From Planctomycetota bacterium (lineage in GTDB: Bacteria; Planctomycetota; MHYJ01; JACQXL01; JACRIJ01), in NCBI GenBank assembly GCA_016220095.1, contig JACRIJ010000122.1, forward strand, positions 1-33,362: DNA of 33,362 nucleotides. Reading direction: 5' to 3'. Of this stretch, positions 16,402-23,668 are shown piece after piece. Both the position numbers and the translations under genes were made by a program. A model generated the notes under the pieces. It saw nothing but the letters and a program-made list of their open reading frames with translations, was not told the DNA's origin and ran no database searches. Numbering within the stretch: position 1 is the stretch's first letter; every line of letters starts with the position of its first letter.

Positions 16402-17505
16402 TCATTTTTTTGACACGTTGACGGATTTAACCGATAACGTGCCTTTGCCTTTATTGACAAATACGCCTGCTTTCCCGGTTACGGCGGATACGGGAAGTTT
16501 TTCGTTTTCAAAACATTTCCTGTTATTTAAGAATGCTGAAGCAAAACTGCCGTTTACCTTCAACGACAAGGTATTCCAATCACTGGCTTTTATATTGGTA
16601 ACTTCTGTTGAACATATATTTTTTATTTCTGCCGTCATCAAACCATCCTTCTGCTTTTTCGGGCCAACATACATCGTCAGAAAGAGTTTCCGATCTTCTA
16701 ATGCTAATGAGAAAAAATCCTGCGTTTCACCCGTAAAACCGAAAAGGATACCTGCGGAATTATCCGTCTTGAATTTCACCGTTATCCTGAATTTATCCGA
16801 AAATTCAGCCCCGCTATACGCAAGATATGAAGCGCTCTCCTGAACGGGCGAACAGGCAATCTCGCCGTTTTTAACATCCCATGTGCCGCCTTTTACCCAA
16901 TCCGCAAGGTCCTTCCCGTTAAAAAGCTCGCCTTCTTTCCGTTTCATATTGTTCTTTTTGAATTCCGGCGAATTTTCAACATCTTTTATCCCATTAAGCG
17001 CCGGCGTATTATCCGACTCTAACGTCAAAACCTCTTCGTATAATTTCAGGCTTAGCTCAAAATTTTTCTTTTTCCCGGCTTCTTCCGCAAGCGTTAAAAG
17101 CCTCTTTAAATACGCAAAATGTTCTTTCTTGTATTCAAACGTTGTTTTATCTGTTTGGGAAAGCTGATTTTCCAGGCTTATTATCAGGAGTTCCTCATTT
17201 TTAGACAAAAAATCCTTCACCATCAAAATGTCATAGGCTTTGAAATAATAATCGGCGGAAAGATCATGTTTTTCAGAATCCAATTCGTAGATTTCGGCCA
17301 ACTTCAGACAGGACTCATAATGATCTTCACAATTTTCAAGCGCCTTCAGAAAAACCGTCTCCGCGCCGGCATAATCTTTCTTATTAAAATCTGCAAGGCC
17401 TTTTTCATACAGAATATCCGCCGTCATTTTATCCGCAAATATGCCGGGAACAAAAACAGCAGTTATCACCGCCGGCAACAACAAACATACAAATCCTCTG
17501 GTCAT
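16402..17505 (-). CDS. Secreted TPR protein with C-terminal DUF1080 (3-keto-disaccharide hydrolase-like) domain
   Basis: The start is placed at ATG 17505 (367 aa), with AAGGAG 6 nt upstream and the signal peptide immediately after it (MTRGFVCLLLPAVITAVFVP...FADK). The longer frame from 17553 adds 16 residues before the signal peptide and is unlikely. Residues 30-185 are TPR-like helices (YEKGLADFNKKDYAGAE). Residues 190-365 match DUF1080, a concanavalin-like sandwich, with the usual opening 'LFNGKDLADWV...TWDVKNGEI' and the 'GILFGF' strand. Some DUF1080 members act on 3-keto-disaccharides, while others look like plain binding domains. The activity here is not established. The pairing with TPRs is noteworthy. 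It lies 34 bp upstream of the 687-aa anchored protein gene. Confidence 0.85.
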   Translation of the reverse strand: MTRGFVCLLLPAVITAVFVPGIFADKMTADILYEKGLADFNKKDYAGAETVFLKALENCEDHYESCLKLAEIYELDSEKHDLSADYYFKAYDILMVKDFLSKNEELLIISLENQLSQTDKTTFEYKKEHFAYLKRLLTLAEEAGKKKNFELSLKLYEEVLTLESDNTPALNGIKDVENSPEFKKNNMKRKEGELFNGKDLADWVKGGTWDVKNGEIACSPVQESASYLAYSGAEFSDKFRITVKFKTDNSAGILFGFTGETQDFFSLALEDRKLFLTMYVGPKKQKDGLMTAEIKNICSTEVTNIKASDWNTLSLKVNGSFASAFLNNRKCFENEKLPVSAVTGKAGVFVNKGKGTLSVKSVNVSKK

Positions 17506-17610
17506 TGTTTTCTCCTTTATCCTTACCATACAAAAAATTTCTTTCTTCATCACTATTAGACGGTATTTCCAAAAATGCTCTCATCCATTCCCGGAAGAAG
17601 CATTTTTTTA

Positions 17611-20517
17611 TTATTCTATAACTAAAAGCACGGTTTCATTCGTATTTTCGTAGATTGAAAAATTAAATATTTTATCTGAATACCCGTCTTTTTTTATAAT
17701 GCCCGTGTAATCTCCAGCGGGAATATTTTCTATCTTGTATTCTCCGTTTTTATCCGTAAGAAACAGGTATTTGCCGTTCAAAAACGTAATCACACTGTCT
17801 ATAAGTTTGCCGTCACTGTTTTTAACGGTAATATCAGCATTTTTGACCGGGCTATTGGTAATATCCATCACCTTAAGATTCAAGTTCCCGCCTTTTGTCA
17901 TTATGAAATCAACGGCCATATCCTCATTATTTTTTACAGCAACCTCTTTTGACGCCGGCGCAAAACCCTTTGCCATTGCCGTTATCCTGACATTCCCGTT
18001 AATGCCTGTCAGGGAATACGTCCCATCTTCGCTGTGCGGCACCAATGAAATATACGGACACATTATCTGTGTCCCAAAATCAATATCTTCTATGCCGAAA
18101 TAAACCCCGGTTACAGGCCCTCCCGTTACATCGCTGATATTCCCTTTTATAACGCCTCCCTCATGAGGCATGCTGATAATTACGTTTTCCATATTGCTGT
18201 CGGTAATCGTAATTTCCCGTAAAGATATGGAATAATTTTGCCTGCTGACGTGCAGAATGAAATCTCCGCCCGACAGCCCTTTTATCTCAAATTCTCCGGT
18301 TATATCAGTTTTCCATTTCCCTGCCGCCAAATTCCACTGTCCCTGCGGTCCGCTTTCCATCCTTACATAGTTCCGGGTCAGCCATACGTCGGCGCCGAAT
18401 ACGGGCTCGTTTGTTTTCGCGTCCAATATTTTCCCGCTCACGTTGAAATGAGGTATTTCTATATCGAATTCAAATTTGGACTCCACGGGCACGTCCAATT
18501 TCCCTATGCGGTTTGCCAGATTATTCAGCAAATAAAAATACTCTTTCCCTTTTTTCAGGCTGATTGAATATTCCCCTGCCTCGTCTATTGAAACTTTTTC
18601 CGTGGGAAGTTCAAAATACGGATCCGAAAAATAGACGTCGTACGACTGCACCGGTTTGCCGTCCAATAACACCCTCCCGTAAACCCTGCAGGTTTCTTCT
18701 GCAACTGTTTCAAGCTTAATATCCATAACAGTCGTCGTATTTCCTGCTACTTCCACAGGATAAATCTGAGAGGAATCGTATACGGAAAGAAACGTATAAT
18801 ACAGCACTACCAGCTTGTAACTGCCCGGCTGGACGTTTGCAATTTCATATTCTCCTTTTTCATTAGTTACGTCAAATTGGTACAAAAGAAATTCTATCGG
18901 TATATTATTTATGGTATCGTTAACGTCCGCCGGGACCAGAATTATTTTTTTCAAACCGACCGGCTTCCCAAACTGGTCTTTTACGGCGCCCGTTATATGC
19001 CCGGCATCGGATGACAACAATACTTCCAGCCCGCCTATATCTTCGTATTTGCTTATCTTCACTTTTGTCTTAAGCAATGCGTAATTATCGGCAATGGTTA
19101 TCAGGTTATACGCGGCATTAGCCATATTATTCAATTCAAAACTGCCGTCTGCTGCGGACATAGTCCTTCTTATATCTTTTTCAAGCGCGAGTTTTATTAT
19201 TACATCTTCTACCGCGGTTATCACCGCACCGGAAACCGGTTCCCCCGTATTTTTATCCAAGACAACCCCCGCAATCCTTTCGGTTTTCTCTTCTAATTCC
19301 ATAACAATATTATCAACTGAATTCGTTCCACTGATTATAATGTCACTTGATTTTTTGTTTACATATCCGCTCGCGTCCACCGTGATATTGTAAATGCCGT
19401 CATCCAGCCCATCAAAACTAAAATTACCTTCACTGAATTCCTTGTGAATTCCTTTGGCAAATAATATACCATCCGTTCTTTTTATTGTTAAATTGCCGTA
19501 AGTTACCGGATTGCCTGTAGTCTTATCTACGACTCTGCCTTTTATTAAACCGCCTTTTTCCAACTCTAAAACAATCCCGGCGGCCCTGCTATTGAGCGAA
19601 ACGCTAACGTCGGTTATCAGCGCGTTCTTGTAACCGGGGGCCGAAGCCTGAACTATATAACTCCCTTCAGGCAGACCGTTTATGGAAAAAGAACCGTCAT
19701 CCGCGACAACGCCGTCTTTGCCTGAAAACCAGCCGGCAAACATCCTTTTTGTCTGGATTATTGCCGTAACGTCTGCATCCCCTGCCGACGGCGTTATCCG
19801 TCCGTCTATGCCGCCTCCTATTTTCAACATGAAATCAACGCCTGCAGTATTTACGGCAATGTTGCTCTTTTCCTCATTTATGTAATCGTCTGACTGCGCC
19901 CAAAGCATATATGTTGCGTCCATCAGACCTTCTATAATATAATTGCCGTTCTCATCCGATAACGTGAAACTCCACGTATCCATTGATACTGAGCCTGGTA
20001 TTTTGCCTATTATCCCGATATCCGATAGAGGCTGATAAAACTCATCCGTTATCCTGCCGGAAATAAATCCCGTTTGCCCGGATAACGTCTCGTTATTTTC
20101 TCCGCTTTCTGAGTGTTTTTGACGGATTTTCATTAAAACTAAAGGGGCATTGCTCTTGAAAATCTTCCTTATTTTTTGTTCGAAATGCTCATCCTGATTC
20201 TCCGTGGCGACATCGGATAAAGAAGGTGTTTTTTCAACGGGCAATTCTTCTATCCATGGTTTTTCCAGAAATTCGGTCAGCTCTTCTTCATTTTCCATTT
20301 CCAAAGGAATACCACTGAAGGTATCCTCTGCACCGCCAACCGGTTCTGTCCGCTTCTTGTCATTTGCCGATTTTACCCGATTCTCCATAGTTTCGACCGC
20401 AGGATTATTTGTCTTCATAGATTCTGTCTCTCTACTATGAAGTACTAAACCGATAATAACAACACAAACCGTGCACGGCAATATAATTGCCATGATGTAT
20501 TTATATGCTCGTTCCAT
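17611..20517 (-). CDS. Large membrane-anchored protein with about nine carboxypeptidase-regulatory-like modules
   Basis: The 968-aa protein starts at ATG 20517 with AAGGA about 7 nt upstream. One transmembrane helix lies at residues 8-27, followed by an acidic, Ser/Glu-rich stretch (30-145). About nine Ig-like CarboxypepD_reg modules begin near residues 147, 234, 324, 414, 506, 608, 689, 787 and 879, each opening with a G-x-[IV]-x-[GD]-x-[IV] strand and a P-V turn, for example IAGVVLDKNTGEPVSGA and VSGKILDAKTNEPVFGA. A D-x-x-G-x-[YF] turn follows in most (DENGNYII, DKNGEYKI). No catalytic motif is visible. The protein probably forms a long rod reaching across the periplasm or cell wall. It follows the 58-aa gene by 32 bp and precedes the DUF1080 gene by 105 bp. 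Confidence 0.9.
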   Translation of the reverse strand: MERAYKYIMAIILPCTVCVVIIGLVLHSRETESMKTNNPAVETMENRVKSANDKKRTEPVGGAEDTFSGIPLEMENEEELTEFLEKPWIEELPVEKTPSLSDVATENQDEHFEQKIRKIFKSNAPLVLMKIRQKHSESGENNETLSGQTGFISGRITDEFYQPLSDIGIIGKIPGSVSMDTWSFTLSDENGNYIIEGLMDATYMLWAQSDDYINEEKSNIAVNTAGVDFMLKIGGGIDGRITPSAGDADVTAIIQTKRMFAGWFSGKDGVVADDGSFSINGLPEGSYIVQASAPGYKNALITDVSVSLNSRAAGIVLELEKGGLIKGRVVDKTTGNPVTYGNLTIKRTDGILFAKGIHKEFSEGNFSFDGLDDGIYNITVDASGYVNKKSSDIIISGTNSVDNIVMELEEKTERIAGVVLDKNTGEPVSGAVITAVEDVIIKLALEKDIRRTMSAADGSFELNNMANAAYNLITIADNYALLKTKVKISKYEDIGGLEVLLSSDAGHITGAVKDQFGKPVGLKKIILVPADVNDTINNIPIEFLLYQFDVTNEKGEYEIANVQPGSYKLVVLYYTFLSVYDSSQIYPVEVAGNTTTVMDIKLETVAEETCRVYGRVLLDGKPVQSYDVYFSDPYFELPTEKVSIDEAGEYSISLKKGKEYFYLLNNLANRIGKLDVPVESKFEFDIEIPHFNVSGKILDAKTNEPVFGADVWLTRNYVRMESGPQGQWNLAAGKWKTDITGEFEIKGLSGGDFILHVSRQNYSISLREITITDSNMENVIISMPHEGGVIKGNISDVTGGPVTGVYFGIEDIDFGTQIMCPYISLVPHSEDGTYSLTGINGNVRITAMAKGFAPASKEVAVKNNEDMAVDFIMTKGGNLNLKVMDITNSPVKNADITVKNSDGKLIDSVITFLNGKYLFLTDKNGEYKIENIPAGDYTGIIKKDGYSDKIFNFSIYENTNETVLLVIE

Positions 20518-20549
20518 TCCTTATTCCTTTTATAAAAATAACCGTACTG

Positions 20550-20726
20550 TCAGTTTTTATCCGCCTTAATTGCAAACACTATAGTCAACAGCGCAAAAAT
20601 GCCCGCAAAAAACAATGGAAACATGTAATTTTCGCGCCCGATAATATCGGTATTCAGACTCGCTATTCCCGCGGAAATCACACATCCGGCGCTTAATATC
20701 GCAAAACAAACGGGTTTATTTTTCAC
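20550..20726 (-). CDS. Small two-transmembrane-helix protein, 58 aa
   Basis: A short gene easily missed because it starts with GTG. The minus strand shows AAAGGAGG 8 nt before GTG at 20726, one of the best ribosome binding sites in the window, and a TGA at 20550-20552. The product has two hydrophobic helices, about residues 6-23 (CFAILSAGCVISAGIASL) and 36-54 (PLFFAGIFALLTIVFAIK), joined by a short polar loop, and ends in ADKN. I do not recognise the family. It sits 38 bp after the propeller gene and 32 bp before the 968-aa gene, so it should be co-transcribed and might be an accessory subunit of a membrane complex with the anchored proteins. Confidence 0.82.
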   Translation of the reverse strand: MKNKPVCFAILSAGCVISAGIASLNTDIIGRENYMFPLFFAGIFALLTIVFAIKADKN

Positions 20727-20764
20727 AATAAATTCCTCCTTTAATTAAGTAAAATTTTCCACTT

Positions 20765-22273
20765 TTATTTAGCTGACGTACCAACGGTTAGTTGTTTCAA
20801 AACTGCCGTGCTCTTGCCATTCCCTGTCATTTCAAACTTGAACTGCAAAAACTGATTGCCGTCCGTCAACGGTATCGTTAACAATGAGCCATCGGGTTTT
20901 TCTTCAGTTTTTATTAACTGAGTCCATTCTTGCCTGGATAAGATATTTTTATCATCGGCCGACCTGACCCAGAACGAAAAACCGCCGTCAGGCGCTTTAC
21001 AGTTAAGTTTAATACTGCTGAAAACCTTTTTAGACTTGGCGGACAGCGCCTTGCTTTCGTAACTCCCGCTGTCGCAGAACTCCGATGCGTACAAATTGCC
21101 CTTACAACCTGTGCCGACGAACAGCCTGCCTTCAAATACTTCAAGCGTAAGGGCCCTGTCTTCTTCAATGTCGGCAATTTTTTCCCACGCTTTTTGTTTT
21201 GTCAGCGATTTGCCTCTCCATATCTCGGCATTTATCTCTCCATCGCCTTTCTGCCAGGTTATTTCCTGCGGAAAAGGCGCCCCGGGAAGGGTTTCCATTT
21301 TCAAGGTCAATCTGTCCGAACAAACGGCGTAAAACTCGCCGTTGTATTCAATGAAATGATGGGTCATTAACCCGGGTTCGGCAAGAACAATCGGCTGTGT
21401 TAACGACTCGTCTAAGGAGCAGATAAAATAATTTATTATTGATGGATCGGTTGGAGTTGTGGTTGAACAGGTTATTATGGAAGTTGTAATTTTATCGCCT
21501 AAAACACCGGCGTATTTGATTGTCGGATATTTTTCACTGCCGAAACTTTTTATGCTCTGCAATTTTTGTTCAGCGCCGACAGTAACGCCGTTGCCATGTA
21601 TGCCTATCAGTTTGTTTTGACATAAAACCAGTTGGTGCACCAATTCCTTGTATCTCGGCAGGGATTTCCATGTCTTACCGTCATCCGCAGAAGAAAACAA
21701 CCCGACACCAGAGGTGGTTACGGTAGAAATAGCATAAAGTTCATTCCTGTAAAGCAACACGTCCCAGGTGTGATCGCCTGACTCGGAAATGCCAATTTTG
21801 CGCATTTCCCAGTTCTTTCCATCAAAAATATAAACGGTTCCCTGCCTGCTTGAATCAATAGTATCCGCGCCGGGCACATAGATTTTATCATTGAATTTAT
21901 GGATACGCAGAATGCCTTCTTCCTTGAAATCATAGACTTTTTCAAGTATGCCGTTGTTATAGACAAAACACGCCCCTGTCTGGCCGTCCATAGGCAAATT
22001 AGCGCCTACAAGATACAGCTTATCCTGATATGCCTCCATATCCCATATTTGCTTGTATCCGGCGCCGAATTTCTGTATCGTATCCATCAGCACAAACTTT
22101 TTTGGATTGGCGGCAAGGCAAACTCCGTAATCCCCGAATTGCAGATTTGCCGCCTTGCCTTCTTTATCAGAAAGGCCTATCGCTAATTCTTCGCTTTTCT
22201 CCTGTGCATAAGCAGTCAATGCAGTAATACTAAATACCACATTCAACAATAACAGCAATAATCGATTTTTCAT
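20765..22273 (-). CDS. Secreted Kelch/BNR-like beta-propeller protein
   Basis: The 502-aa protein has a Sec signal peptide (MKNRLLLLLLNVVFSITALTAYAQ) and starts at ATG 22273 with AAGGAGT upstream. Residues 70-400 are a repetitive beta structure in which each unit has a 'x-[LI]-Y-x-[VAG]' core strand (DKLYLVGAN, DKIYVPGAD, NELYAISTV, NGEFYAVCS, GRLFVGTG) and one Asp-box (SADDGKTW), fitting a six- or seven-bladed propeller. The C-terminal 95 residues form a separate beta domain (FSFWVRSADDK...FLQFKFEMTGNGKSTAVLKQLTVG) that also appears in the giant protein near residues 1315-1405. No enzyme signature is seen. It is probably the first gene of the seven-gene run, after a 455-bp spacer. Confidence 0.85.
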   Translation of the reverse strand: MKNRLLLLLLNVVFSITALTAYAQEKSEELAIGLSDKEGKAANLQFGDYGVCLAANPKKFVLMDTIQKFGAGYKQIWDMEAYQDKLYLVGANLPMDGQTGACFVYNNGILEKVYDFKEEGILRIHKFNDKIYVPGADTIDSSRQGTVYIFDGKNWEMRKIGISESGDHTWDVLLYRNELYAISTVTTSGVGLFSSADDGKTWKSLPRYKELVHQLVLCQNKLIGIHGNGVTVGAEQKLQSIKSFGSEKYPTIKYAGVLGDKITTSIITCSTTTPTDPSIINYFICSLDESLTQPIVLAEPGLMTHHFIEYNGEFYAVCSDRLTLKMETLPGAPFPQEITWQKGDGEINAEIWRGKSLTKQKAWEKIADIEEDRALTLEVFEGRLFVGTGCKGNLYASEFCDSGSYESKALSAKSKKVFSSIKLNCKAPDGGFSFWVRSADDKNILSRQEWTQLIKTEEKPDGSLLTIPLTDGNQFLQFKFEMTGNGKSTAVLKQLTVGTSAK

Positions 22274-22317
22274 GGATTAGACTCCTTGAAATACTAAAAA
22301 ACCCAATGATTTCGGTA

Positions 22318-22338
22318 GGACAGAATAATATTCTGTCC
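22318..22338. repeat. 21-nt perfect hairpin
   Basis: GGACAGAAT and ATTCTGTCC form a 9-bp stem around an AAT loop, with GTA...TAC extending the ends imperfectly (22315-22342). On the minus strand it lies 45-65 nt before the start of the propeller gene, so it would be in that gene's leader. It could be a small dispersed repeat or an RNA structure. A T-run 13 nt later is too far away for a classical terminator. Confidence 0.7.
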
Positions 22339-22396
22339 CTACAAAATGCCGCGGGGGAACTTAAAACCCGCCTTCACTGAGGCCGTACGATTCTTC

Positions 22397-22632
22397 GTAA
22401 CCCGTCAGTAAACGGTGGCATTAAAGGACAGTAGTAGCCCAGCCATTTATGGCTGGGGCATAGAAAACTGAAAAACATGAAGGGCATTCATGCCCTTAAC
22501 ATAACGCCATAAATGGCGTAAGTGTTGGGCTTTTGACATGCAAACCCAGCCATAAATGGCTGGGCTATTATACGTTTTTATTTGTTTTCCAGCATAAATC
22601 ACATGTTAAAATGCCACCGTTTACTAACGCCT
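22397..22632. mobile_element. MITE-like palindromic element with terminal inverted repeats and flanking direct repeats
   Basis: A non-coding element of about 236 bp. Terminal inverted repeats lie at 22403-22422 and 22610-22629 (19 of 20 match; core AGTAAACGGTGGCATT perfect over 16 bp). Outside them is an 11-bp direct repeat TACGATTCTTC at 22386-22396 and 22633-22643, as expected of a target-site duplication. Inside are four hairpins with CAT/ATG turns: 22438-22457, 22480-22497, 22504-22519 and 22545-22564. The first and fourth are exact reverse complements of one another. There is no transposase. It may be a mobilised miniature element or a composite of REP-type hairpins. Confidence 0.65.
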
Positions 22633-22728
22633 TACGATTCTTCCTCCTTTTTCATTGAATTAATTTATTTTAAATTCGGGAATTTGAATATCAACGGATT
22701 TTGTTTTTTCACAGCATCTTCCTTTTCC

Positions 22729-23640
22729 TTAGGAAGGTAACCGGCTATTTCCTTCTGCCCATTTGGATAACACGGCATTTTGAGCGCCCGGGCGGTCTTC
22801 CGCATTGTCCCATACACTCCTCGTGTAACCGCTGGATGCGGACACTATGGGCATTATTTCACTGCCAACCATAACGCTATACTGCTCTGCACTTAGAACG
22901 TCCCGCAACTCCCTGTTTTTCTCAGCATAAAAATCATATACATTGATTTGTTTCTGCACTTCGGAAATGGTATCGTCCTTCATTTTTTCGGCTTGTGCAC
23001 CGGTCCTGGCGATAATTTCCTGAATTTTCGCCTTCTGAAACTCGCTTAAAGGCATGGACATTTCATCAAAAAATGCTCCGGTCAGGCCGTATATTAATTC
23101 CCGCACTTCAGGCGCATTATAAAACCCCATAGGACTCATGGGATCTATGCCGTATTTAGCCGTGATCTTGAGGAAATCCCCGATGAATTCCATCAATGCG
23201 GTTTGCACTTCGGGGTCGGAATTCGGATCCTTGCCCTCCTGTTTGAGTTTGCCCATTTTTGCAAGCGCTTTGGCATATTTGCGCATGTCCTCATCGCTTA
23301 TGATTTTCTTTTCAGCCGGCCCTGCCGAAATATTCTCAGGTATTTCCGCAGGTGATCCGGCAGACGCTCCGGCCGCGGAGCCGGCGCTGTTAAAAGCCGC
23401 GTCTGTTTTCGCCTCCATAGCTTTCAGTTCTTCATGCAATTTCCGAATCTCTTCTTCATAGCGCAAGATATCCTGTTTTATTTCTTTTTTTGCCGGCTCA
23501 ATATCCGTCTGCGATGACGCGCGGCTGTCGGAGACGATTTCAACAAGTTTTCCCTTGTCAATAGCCCGCTGAACTGCCAGGCCGGCAGTAAATCCCGCGC
23601 CTGCGGCAATCAGGATAATTATTATGGCTGTTTTATTCAT
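22729..23640 (-). CDS. Membrane-anchored coiled-coil protein with Spy/CpxP-like C-terminal region
   Basis: The 303-aa protein starts at ATG 23640 with GGAGAA upstream. One N-terminal transmembrane helix (TAIIIILIAAGAGFTAGLAV, residues 4-23) is followed by a coiled coil (about 50-80, DILRYEEEIRKLHEELKAME), a flexible Ala/Ser/Gly/Pro linker (82-110), and a helical domain (115-275). That domain carries 'MPLSEFQKAKIQEII' and 'RELRDVLSAEQYSVM', which look like the paired LTxxQ-type helices of Spy/CpxP periplasmic chaperones and metal sensors. I read it as a tethered periplasmic chaperone-like or sensor protein. The family assignment is suggestive only. It follows the HEAT-repeat gene by 28 bp, so the two form a unit. 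Confidence 0.8.
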   Translation of the reverse strand: MNKTAIIIILIAAGAGFTAGLAVQRAIDKGKLVEIVSDSRASSQTDIEPAKKEIKQDILRYEEEIRKLHEELKAMEAKTDAAFNSAGSAAGASAGSPAEIPENISAGPAEKKIISDEDMRKYAKALAKMGKLKQEGKDPNSDPEVQTALMEFIGDFLKITAKYGIDPMSPMGFYNAPEVRELIYGLTGAFFDEMSMPLSEFQKAKIQEIIARTGAQAEKMKDDTISEVQKQINVYDFYAEKNRELRDVLSAEQYSVMVGSEIMPIVSASSGYTRSVWDNAEDRPGAQNAVLSKWAEGNSRLPS

Positions 23641-23668
23641 ACTATTTGTTCTCCATGGATTTCCTTTA

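Larger units (their letters stand above)
22274..22728. other. 455-bp spacer containing palindromic elements
   Basis: No coding region with a ribosome binding site was found. The stretch holds the 22318-22338 hairpin, a MITE-like element at 22397-22632 with flanking 11-bp direct repeats, and about 85 bp of AT-rich sequence after the 303-aa gene. No clear sigma-70 or sigma-54 promoter was recognised for the 22273 gene, so read-through from the upstream gene pair is possible. Confidence 0.6.

Noticed and set aside
16368..16460. N-terminal extension of the 687-aa protein to an ATG at 16460
   Set aside because: It overlaps the preceding gene, lacks a ribosome site, and places 31 polar residues before the membrane anchor, while ATG 16367 has AAGGAG at ideal spacing.
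22721..22738. TTCCTTAGGAA palindrome at the stop codon of the 303-aa gene as a terminator
   Set aside because: The stem overlaps the coding end, is short and is not followed by a T-run on the minus strand.
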